Shown here one piece after another: positions 7,679 through 14,921 of a stretch of DNA of 64,000 bases. The notes below the pieces were generated by a model. The model did no database searches. It was not told where the DNA came from and saw nothing but the letters and a program-made list of their open reading frames with translations. The stretch lies in contig NZ_JBHUOP010000001.1 in assembly GCF_042683685.1 (NCBI RefSeq), positions 787,110 to 851,109 of the forward strand, written 5' to 3'. The translations under genes were made by a program, and so were the position numbers. The stretch is from Timonella corticicola. GTDB lineage: Bacteria; Actinomycetota; Actinomycetes; Actinomycetales; Cellulomonadaceae. The stretch's first letter is position 1. Each line of letters begins with the position of its first letter.

Positions 7679-9802
7679 TCACATGCCTCCGTTAATTACG
7701 TCCGCGTTAAAGGTCGTTCCAGTACGGCCCGCCAAACGGTTAAAGTCCTCGATGTGGTGACACTTATCAACACCGGTCTCATACGAGATCGCACCCGTCT
7801 TCACCAGATCAGCTAGATGCTGGTCCATGGTGTGCATACCCTGGTTTTTACCAGCTTGCATAGCCGAGTAGATCTGGTGGGTCTTACCCTCACGGACCAA
7901 GTTACGAATACCAGGCGTCGCAACCATCACCTCGGTTGCCACAACACGACCTGGACCGTTAGCGCGTTTACACAGCGTCTGACACACAACGCCCTGAATC
8001 GCGGAGGCGAGCTGAACACGAATTTGCTCTTGTTGTTCTGGTGGAAACACGTCAATCACGCGGTCAATGGTTTGTGCCGCATCCTGCGTGTGCAAGGTCG
8101 CAAACACAAGGTGACCGGTTTCTGCAGCAGTCAGAGCAACCGAGATGGTCTCGAGGTCACGCATCTCTCCAACGAGGATGATGTCTGGGTCCTGACGCAG
8201 AACATGCTTCAGTGCCGCAGCGAACGACCAGGTGTCCGTACCAACCTCACGCTGATTAACAAGAGCCTTCTTGTGATCGTGCAGGAACTCAATCGGGTCC
8301 TCAACCGTCATGATGTGGTCTGGGCGAGTACGGTTCGCAAGGTCGATAATCGATGCCAGAGTGGTCGACTTACCAGAACCCGTTGGACCAGTCACCAACA
8401 CCAAACCGCGCGGCAACTTGGAGAACGTAGCCACAACCGGAGGAACGCCAAGATCCTCAAGCGGCTTAATCTCACTGGGAATCACACGGAACGCAGCACC
8501 AACAGAATCACGCTGCTGATACATGTTCACACGGAAGCGCGAACCACCAGGAACCTGATAAGCAAAGTCAAGCTCCAGTTTCTCCTCAAACACCTCACGC
8601 TGCTTCTGCGTCAGCATCTGGTACACGGACCTGCGCAACGAATCCGCCTCAAGGACGTCATACCCCTCCAACGGAGTCAACGCGCCAGATTTACGGAGCA
8701 TAGGAGCCGAACGGTTGGTCAAGTGAAGGTCAGAAGCGCCATGCTCAACAACCTCACGCAGAATCTCATCGATAACCAAGTCCCCCGCACGCAGCGAGTT
8801 GCTCATACCAACGCGGCCCCCCGCGTTGCGATCAGACTCAACTATTCCACGTCCACGACGAGTCGGGGCTTCTGCCTGCCCAGTTGCGGGTGCTGTGGAC
8901 TGAGGCTGGATGGTCCCAAAGCCACCAGGAGCTTGTACTCCCCCAGCTATGAACCGCTGAGAGCCAGTTGGTGCGGGTAGCACAGCGGTCGCGGAAACAG
9001 GAGCCAAACCCACACCGTTAACGGGTGCACTCTGATGCAAACTGGCAAGATCCGCCGCTGGTGCCTGCCCAGCCGCAGCAGGCCCGCGTTGCGGCAACGC
9101 AGTAGACACGGCATCCGGCTGAGCCACACCCGCCGGAACCTGCCCACTCCGTCGAGCATCATCCTGCGGCCCCGCGGCAGAAAGCCCCCCAAGAAGACCC
9201 GGATGACCACCCGCGTAAGAAGAAGCGGATTGTTGAGGGTTCGTCGGCAATGAACCAGACGGTGCACCAGCACCGCCAACCACTGGAGCGACAGCCACAG
9301 GCTGACGCGCACTGGTCCGGGTAACAGGCGGCACAGCACGAGCACTCTCAGGTGAGCCCAACGTAGGCGCCTCGGCAACCGCATTAGCCGCAATTTCCTG
9401 GCGGAACGTGTGCGCGGCAGAAGGCTGCGCCCACGAGTAATCAGACTCGCCACCGCGTGCAGCGGCCGGAGCGATAGGCGCACCAACAGACTGCATGCCC
9501 GCAGACTGACCAGCTACACCAGGTTGACCGGCACCCGGTTGTCCGGGAGCAACAGCTTGACGCGCGCCCTGCGGTGCACCGCTCGGCTGTCCAATTGCAG
9601 GTTGCCCACCCGGCACAAAAGACCCAGCCGCATGCCCAAACGGCGAACCGCTCGGGGCACCCTGGAAAGCACCAGGCTGCGCCGCCTGACCTCCATGGCC
9701 ACCGACAGCGCCGCCAACACCCGCACCAGATCCATCACGCTGATTGTTCTGGGGATTCGGAAAATTTCCCTGTGGCAGGAACTGCTCAGTCACGCCAGAC
9801 AC
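7679..9802 (-). CDS. pilT: PilT retraction ATPase with a ~330-residue low-complexity N-terminal extension
   Basis: The C-terminal ~370 residues are a normal PilT: PAS-like start GDLVIDEILREVVEHGASDL, Walker A GPTGSGKSTT, Asp box, Walker B ILVGEMRDLETISVAL and His box TGHLVFATLHTQDAAQTIDR. It retracts pili by ATP-driven disassembly. The first ~330 residues are made almost entirely of Gly, Ala, Pro, Gln, Ser and Val (for example AGQPGVAGQSAGMQSVG), which normal PilT proteins of about 350 residues lack. The frame is open without stops and codon use is like the core, so the extension appears real. It stops one base before the pilC region and follows pilB by 89 bases. Confidence 0.92.
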   Translation of the reverse strand: MSGVTEQFLPQGNFPNPQNNQRDGSGAGVGGAVGGHGGQAAQPGAFQGAPSGSPFGHAAGSFVPGGQPAIGQPSGAPQGARQAVAPGQPGAGQPGVAGQSAGMQSVGAPIAPAAARGGESDYSWAQPSAAHTFRQEIAANAVAEAPTLGSPESARAVPPVTRTSARQPVAVAPVVGGAGAPSGSLPTNPQQSASSYAGGHPGLLGGLSAAGPQDDARRSGQVPAGVAQPDAVSTALPQRGPAAAGQAPAADLASLHQSAPVNGVGLAPVSATAVLPAPTGSQRFIAGGVQAPGGFGTIQPQSTAPATGQAEAPTRRGRGIVESDRNAGGRVGMSNSLRAGDLVIDEILREVVEHGASDLHLTNRSAPMLRKSGALTPLEGYDVLEADSLRRSVYQMLTQKQREVFEEKLELDFAYQVPGGSRFRVNMYQQRDSVGAAFRVIPSEIKPLEDLGVPPVVATFSKLPRGLVLVTGPTGSGKSTTLASIIDLANRTRPDHIMTVEDPIEFLHDHKKALVNQREVGTDTWSFAAALKHVLRQDPDIILVGEMRDLETISVALTAAETGHLVFATLHTQDAAQTIDRVIDVFPPEQQEQIRVQLASAIQGVVCQTLCKRANGPGRVVATEVMVATPGIRNLVREGKTHQIYSAMQAGKNQGMHTMDQHLADLVKTGAISYETGVDKCHHIEDFNRLAGRTGTTFNADVINGGM

Positions 9803-9891
9803 CCTTCTCTACAAAGCTAAAAACACGCACGAACACGCAAACGGGATATCGGCACGCCACACACAGAACTTAACCGCAATGCCAGGCCCAA

Positions 9892-11565
9892 CTAGGCGAC
9901 CACACGCAGAATCTCTTCGATCGAGGTCCGACCCTCCCCCACCTTCATCCAGCCGTCATCGCGTAGAGTCTTCATTCCATTAGCGATCGCGACCTTGCTG
10001 ATTTCAGCAGCCGATGCATGAGCCACAGCCAGACGCTCAATCTCCTCAGTCACCTGCATGACCTCATGCAGCGCGAGACGCCCACGGTAACCGGTCTTGG
10101 AACACGCCGTGCAGCCAGCGGGACGGTACAGAACCGGAAGGTCCTCCGAACCATCCCACGGGAACTTCGCGGCAGCCAGTTCCTCAGGAGTTGGCAGGTA
10201 CGGTTCCTTGCACTTGTCACACAGCTTACGAGCCAGACGCTGGGCAACCACACAATCCAAAGCCGAGCCCACTAAGAACGGCTCAATACCCATCTCGGTC
10301 AGACGCGTCACGGCGGAGGGCGCATCGTTGGTGTGCAGGGTCGAGAGCACCAAGTGACCGGTCAGTGCCGCCTCAATGGCGATCTGTGCGGTTTCATGGT
10401 CACGGATCTCACCGAGCAGAACAACATCCGGGTCAGAACGCAGGATTGAGCGTAGTGCGCTCGCGAACGTCAGGCCCGCCTTTGGATTGACCTGCACCTG
10501 GTTGATACCTGGCAGACGGTACTCAACCGGGTCTTCAACGGTAATCACGTTAATCTCAGGTTTAGATACTGCATTCAGCGTCGCATACAGGGTGGTCGAT
10601 TTACCTGAGCCGGTAGGGCCGGTTACAAGGATCATGCCGTATGGCTTCTGGTAAGACTCCTTGTAGATCTCGTAATTCGACTCACCAAACGACAAGTCGC
10701 GCAGGTCGAGTGATGCCGTGGAGTTGTCGAGAATACGCATAACGATCTTCTCGCCCCACACCGTGGGCAGAGTTGCCACACGCAGGTCGATCTTGCGCCC
10801 ATTGTGATTGACCGACATGCGGCCATCCTGCGGTTTACGCTTCTCCGCAATATCGATGTCAGAGAGGATCTTCACGCGCGAGGTCACAGCAGCCTGAGTT
10901 GAACGCGGAGAACGCTGCATCTCATGGAGCACACCGTCAATACGGTAGCGCACGCGTAGATCATGTTCGGTTGGCTCAATGTGGATATCTGAGGCACGGT
11001 CCGTAATCGCCTGTGTCACGATCAAGTTCACGTACCGGACAATAGGCGCATCGTCATCGATGGAATCACCCATCGCAGACAGATCAAGATCATCTTCCTC
11101 CTGCTGCTCAACCAGAGCATTCGACAGCTCAGTCATCTCACCGTCGGCACGGATGAACCGGTCAAGTGCGCGCGACAGGTCCTCATGGGTCGCAACAACC
11201 GGAATGACCTGCATGCGGGAGATCTGACGTACGTCATCAAGTGCGAGCACGTTTCCAGGGTCGGCCATCGCCAGCAATAGCGAACCGCCCTCAAACCCGA
11301 TGGGCAGGACCGTATACCGGCGGCACAGGCTACCTGGGATCAGCACAACCGCCTTGCGGTCCACGTTGTACTCGTCAAGGTCGACAAAAGGTAGGCCAAC
11401 CTGCTGAGCAAGCGCGGACACCAATTGCGACTCCGACAAAACGCCCGCTTCCACAAGCACGCGTCCTAAACTCACACCACGAATGACCTGCTCATCCAGT
11501 GCAGCCAGCAACTGGTCTTGTGTGACCAGTCCATCGTCCAGCAGGATTTCACCGAGTTGCTTCAC
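9892..11565 (-). CDS. pilB: PilB, type IV pilus extension ATPase
   Basis: A 557-residue T2SS-E/PilB protein. Residues 1-150 form the MshEN-type N-terminal domain (MKQLGEILLDDGLVTQDQLL), which in relatives binds cyclic di-GMP. The ATPase core has Walker A LVTGPTGSGKSTTLYATL, Asp box, Walker B VVLLGEIRDHETAQIA and His box HLVLSTLHTNDAP. A zinc site follows (CDKC ... CTAC), typical of extension ATPases and absent from PilT. It is the first gene of the pilus operon, with a 200-base leader upstream where the promoter should lie. Confidence 0.95.
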   Translation of the reverse strand: MKQLGEILLDDGLVTQDQLLAALDEQVIRGVSLGRVLVEAGVLSESQLVSALAQQVGLPFVDLDEYNVDRKAVVLIPGSLCRRYTVLPIGFEGGSLLLAMADPGNVLALDDVRQISRMQVIPVVATHEDLSRALDRFIRADGEMTELSNALVEQQEEDDLDLSAMGDSIDDDAPIVRYVNLIVTQAITDRASDIHIEPTEHDLRVRYRIDGVLHEMQRSPRSTQAAVTSRVKILSDIDIAEKRKPQDGRMSVNHNGRKIDLRVATLPTVWGEKIVMRILDNSTASLDLRDLSFGESNYEIYKESYQKPYGMILVTGPTGSGKSTTLYATLNAVSKPEINVITVEDPVEYRLPGINQVQVNPKAGLTFASALRSILRSDPDVVLLGEIRDHETAQIAIEAALTGHLVLSTLHTNDAPSAVTRLTEMGIEPFLVGSALDCVVAQRLARKLCDKCKEPYLPTPEELAAAKFPWDGSEDLPVLYRPAGCTACSKTGYRGRLALHEVMQVTEEIERLAVAHASAAEISKVAIANGMKTLRDDGWMKVGEGRTSIEEILRVVA

Positions 11566-11784
11566 CGTTGCTCCAAAATACCCGTGAGGATTATCTGATG
11601 GTGTATCGGCAGATTCGTTCGCGAAGATGAGTCATGTAACCGAGAGTTTCAGTTCATTCACCGAGTCTGCACATCTTTTCGGTGGTATTCCACCTGTTCA
11701 GGATGGATTGGCAGACGTACAGGCGGGCAGTTTTGTAACCGTCGCTACATTTCTCATCCGGCGACATCACCGGACTCGATATGC

Positions 11785-11813
11785 AAAAGGGAGGCCCGGC
11801 GGGACCTCCCTTT
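11785..11813 (-). terminator. Rho-independent terminator after aroE
   Basis: Stem aaagggagg / cctcccttt around a short GC-rich loop that itself pairs (ccc/ggg). On the minus strand it is followed by TTTTGC. It lies 22 bases past the aroE stop and separates the aroE-mltG unit from the pilus operon. Confidence 0.8.
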
Positions 11814-11834
11814 ACACACAGTTATCGCATCGGT

Positions 11835-12809
11835 TCACAGACCGAGTGCAGTGTCCAATGCAGCACTCATCGCTTCGACCGGCCCTGGTCGGCCAGTCAT
11901 GAGTCGTACCTGCTCGGCAGCCTGATGCAGCAGCATCCGCTCCCCCGTCACCGCTTGCTCGTTCCTGCCTGACAGGTCACGCCAAGCATTAATCAGAGCA
12001 GTCGGCGCAGGATCGTAGGCCACATCAAGCAGTACACCACGCGGTCTAACACCCTGATCGCGTAGTTCCTGCGCAAGACCATCCGCTGCGTGCGATGGGA
12101 GCGTTGATATAACCGCGTCAAAATGCGGCAACTGCTGTATCGCCTTGGTGATCAGTTCGAATGTTGGGTTCACCCCCATCCGCTGCGCCGCCTGGCGCAG
12201 CGTCGCCGTACGCCCGAGGTTACGCACAAACACGACGGGGGTCGGGCAACCGAGTTCCGCTAACGCTGCCATTGCCGACGAGCCGGTTGCGCCCGCCCCA
12301 ATGATCGCGGCAGTCTTCACGCCAGTCAGGCGCGCCGTTGCCGACGAGCCGGTTGCGCCCGCCCCAGAACCCACCTCAGCGATCGCGGCAGTCTTCACAT
12401 CGGCGAGACGGTCTGTTTCTCCTGATACGAGTTCGTTGGCACCCGGTGTTGTCTCACGCAACGCAGTAACGATTCCATACACGTCAGTGTTCGTGCCGAC
12501 AGCCATGCGCGCCGGACCCTTACCGGTGAACACGACAGTGTTCACCGACCCGGTCACACCAGCCAATGGCTCAACGTGGTCGAGCAGCCCCAGCACCACC
12601 TGCTTGAGGGGCATGGTCAGGCTCAACCCCGCCCACTCGTCGCCAAGCCCGTTCAAAAAGCCCGCAAGGTCGTCTTCACCGACCTCAAAACGACCGTACT
12701 CCCAGTCAGCCAGCCCAAGTGCCTCGTACGCGGCATTGTGCAGAATCGGAGAAAGCGAATGTGCAATCGGCTGCCCCAACACCGCAGCCCGCATCACACG
12801 ATCAGCCAT
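11835..12809 (-). CDS. aroE: Shikimate dehydrogenase (AroE) with an internal duplication at the NADP-binding loop
   Basis: About 324 residues. The substrate domain is intact: AVLGQPIAHSLSPILHNAAY, NTDVYGI and LTMPLK with the catalytic Lys. The Rossmann domain should have one glycine loop GAGATGSS; here the segment VKTAAI...GAGATGSS occurs twice in a row (about residues 145-185), caused by a DNA direct repeat at 12272-12320 and 12338-12398. The frame stays open through to a normal C-terminus (DVAYDPAPTAL, TGERMLLHQAAEQ). It reduces 3-dehydroshikimate in aromatic amino acid synthesis. The chosen ATG at 12809 overlaps the mltG stop by eight bases; longer and shorter starts (12836, 12794) are possible. 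Confidence 0.9.
   Translation of the reverse strand: MADRVMRAAVLGQPIAHSLSPILHNAAYEALGLADWEYGRFEVGEDDLAGFLNGLGDEWAGLSLTMPLKQVVLGLLDHVEPLAGVTGSVNTVVFTGKGPARMAVGTNTDVYGIVTALRETTPGANELVSGETDRLADVKTAAIAEVGSGAGATGSSATARLTGVKTAAIIGAGATGSSAMAALAELGCPTPVVFVRNLGRTATLRQAAQRMGVNPTFELITKAIQQLPHFDAVISTLPSHAADGLAQELRDQGVRPRGVLLDVAYDPAPTALINAWRDLSGRNEQAVTGERMLLHQAAEQVRLMTGRPGPVEAMSAALDTALGL
12272..12398 (+). repeat. Imperfect tandem repeat inside aroE
   Basis: A 29-base block is identical at 12272-12300 and 12338-12366, and an 18-base block (gatcgcggcagtcttcac) is identical at 12303-12320 and 12381-12398. The spacing differs by 12 bases between copies, so both the 66-base shift and the 12-base insertion keep the aroE frame. 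Confidence 0.95.
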
Positions 12810-13998
12810 CGGAGGTCTCAGCCTCTTCGTTTGCACGCTGCTCCCTGACCCACTCCTGGAATTCCTTGACGTACTCCTGATGTTGGTCGTACGTCTCGGA
12901 GAACTTCGTCTCCCCGGTCAACGGGTTAGTGGTCACAAAGAACATGTAGTTGGTCTGGTTCGGCTTGAACGCCGCGGCCAGAGCCGCCTCGCTTGGACTC
13001 GCAATAGGGGTCTTCGGCAACCCGTGGTGTTTGTAGGTGTTCCACGGGTTGTCGTCATCGCGTTCCTGGGCTGTCGTGGTCGCATCCGTTCGCGTGCCGA
13101 AGTGGTAGTGAACCGTTGAGTCCATCTCAAGGCGCCAGCCCTGATCCAGACGGTTGTAGATAACCGAGGCCACGTCGGCGAAGTGGTCTTCCTTACCCTC
13201 GCTCTGCACGATTGACGCCACATTCAGCATCTCCTGCCACTTGTCCTCAGGAATCTCCAGCTTGTTCAGGCGAGCGACCGTACGGCTGACCATCTCGGTG
13301 ATGATCTCCTCCGCGGTTACCTCCGGGCCAAAACGATAGTCGCCGTCAGCGAGCCACCCCTCATACTCGCCCTCCGCAACGTCCGGCAGGCCACGCGCCT
13401 CCGTATCCGACATCGCCTCGTCAAGCTGCTCATCCGTGAAGCCAGTGACCTTCTTGATGTCCTGACGGATCCGAGAAACGCTCTGCCCGGGAATAACCTG
13501 AATGCGGTTACCCACGATGTTGTCCAGGTCCAACAGCATCTCAATCGCCTCGGACGCTGGGATCTCCTTGTACAGGCGGTAAGTGCCCGGCTGGATACGT
13601 GACGAGTCAGGATTGGCGATCGCCGCATTCGTGAACGCCTGAGTCGTCTTGATAACGCCCTGCGCCACCAGAGTCTGGGCAATGACGCCGCCCCCATCGC
13701 CCTGATTCACGGTCACCTCAACAGCTTCCGTACCGGTACCGGTGAAGTCGATACCGCCCTCAGTCTCCTGCGTGCCCGAACTGAACGGGGAAAGATTGGC
13801 AAGGAACTTCGAACCCGTGTTCCACGCCAGCACGACGCCGGCCCCGATCACAAGCACCGCAATCAACGTTGCAATCATCGACGCACGGCGCCGTTTGGCA
13901 GCCCGCTTCTTGCGTGCTGCCAGTTCTCGGCGGTCCATACGAGACAGACGGTGTTCGTCGCGCTCGTGTGGCCTCTGCATATCGAACAGATCGCTCAC
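12802..13998 (-). CDS. mltG: MltG-type endolytic murein transglycosylase
   Basis: A 398-residue YceG/MltG protein. A basic cytoplasmic start (RKKRAAKRRR) leads to one membrane helix at about 41-60, then a LysM-like region and the catalytic domain with LNVASIVQSEGKEDHFADVA, where the Glu is the expected catalytic residue, followed by VIYNRLDQGWRLEMDSTVHY. It cuts nascent glycan strands and sets their length. It sits between ruvX and aroE as in many actinobacteria and overlaps aroE by a few bases. A 374-base gap separates it from ruvX, so it may have its own promoter. Confidence 0.95.
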   Translation of the reverse strand: MSDLFDMQRPHERDEHRLSRMDRRELAARKKRAAKRRRASMIATLIAVLVIGAGVVLAWNTGSKFLANLSPFSSGTQETEGGIDFTGTGTEAVEVTVNQGDGGGVIAQTLVAQGVIKTTQAFTNAAIANPDSSRIQPGTYRLYKEIPASEAIEMLLDLDNIVGNRIQVIPGQSVSRIRQDIKKVTGFTDEQLDEAMSDTEARGLPDVAEGEYEGWLADGDYRFGPEVTAEEIITEMVSRTVARLNKLEIPEDKWQEMLNVASIVQSEGKEDHFADVASVIYNRLDQGWRLEMDSTVHYHFGTRTDATTTAQERDDDNPWNTYKHHGLPKTPIASPSEAALAAAFKPNQTNYMFFVTTNPLTGETKFSETYDQHQEYVKEFQEWVREQRANEEAETSDG

Positions 13999-14372
13999 TG
14001 GAAAATCCTTCGGTTCTTTTCGATGTGCGACTCACTGGTTATTTTGACCGCGTTGTCGCATGTGTAGTCGTCTCTCAGGGATGACGGGAACCCCGAGAGA
14101 GTGAAAACTCGTGGTTGTTCCACCTAAGCGCAAAATTCTACCCGCTCTAAAACCGAAACAAAATCGTGATCAAGCCTGGTGTCGCGATCTCCCCGAAAAA
14201 TCCTTGTTCGTAGAGGCACTAGGGCGTTCCCATATCGTACTGACTCCCCATGCTCACTAAGGTGCTAGGGATGCCACAAGCCGCACTGATCGATGTGTGG
14301 GTTTCCTCGTCATTGTGGGGCAGCAGACAGGCACACATCGGCGAGGAAACCCACACATCGACTCCTATCGAC
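13999..14372. other. Gene-free 374-base stretch between ruvX and mltG
   Basis: No convincing coding frame. The mltG side (14000-14230) presumably contains its promoter; it is relatively AT-rich around 14100-14170. The ruvX side contains a perfect 20-base inverted repeat (separate entry). The short open frames here lack ribosome sites and resemble nothing known to me. Confidence 0.7.
14290..14361. repeat. Perfect 20-base inverted repeat downstream of ruvX
   Basis: Arms at 14290-14309 (tcgatgtgtgggtttcctcg) and 14342-14361 are exact reverse complements, separated by 32 bases. The outer arm ends 12 bases from the ruvX stop. There is no T-run on either strand, so it is not an obvious intrinsic terminator. 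Confidence 0.9.
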
Positions 14373-14921
14373 TCAGAGGGCGATCAGGTCCGCAAGCGGC
14401 TTGCCCGCACGAACGCCTTGGCGTTTCTCCGTCTCGAGCGCAGTTTCCAGCATCACCACCGCCGCAACCTGGTCCACGACTGCGCGATGGCTCTTCGCCT
14501 TTTTGCCTGCGGCATGCAACGTCTGGTGAGCGGTCACCGTGGTCATCCGCTCGTCAATCATCCAGATCTCTACCTCAGGTGCGGCCTGCTGCAACAGGTG
14601 AGCGTAGGTCAACGCCATATCGACTGACTGCCCCTTCGCCCCCGACAGTTGCTGTGGCAGACCGATGTAGACGATCTTGATGAATCGGTCCTCAACAATA
14701 CTGACGAGTTCCCGGATGTCCTTGGGTAACACCGACGGAATTCTGCCGCCAATTGCGTATCCAACCGACTTGTCCCGGTTCAATGTGGCCACAGGCGACG
14801 CCAGAATCCCATCCGGGTCGCTTGCCGCAACCCCTACCCGCGCCAGACCCACATCAATAGCGAGGCGAGCCCCGCGCTCAATGCGTCGGGGCTCGCCTGC
14901 AGCACTCTGCTCGAAGGTCAC
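14373..14921 (-). CDS. ruvX: RuvX/YqgF, RNase H-fold Holliday-junction resolvase-like protein (pre-16S rRNA nuclease)
   Basis: A 182-residue YqgF-family protein. Motifs: RLAIDVGLARVGVAASD with the first catalytic Asp, IVYIGLPQQLSGAKG, IWMIDERMTTVTA with the Glu, and VVDQVAAVVMLETALE with the last Asp. It starts inside the alaS stop (ATGA), so the two are co-translated. In E. coli the family trims the 5' end of 16S rRNA; the old resolvase name is from fold similarity. It is slightly long because of an N-terminal Gly/Arg tail and a C-terminal basic tail. Confidence 0.95.
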   Translation of the reverse strand: MTFEQSAAGEPRRIERGARLAIDVGLARVGVAASDPDGILASPVATLNRDKSVGYAIGGRIPSVLPKDIRELVSIVEDRFIKIVYIGLPQQLSGAKGQSVDMALTYAHLLQQAAPEVEIWMIDERMTTVTAHQTLHAAGKKAKSHRAVVDQVAAVVMLETALETEKRQGVRAGKPLADLIAL

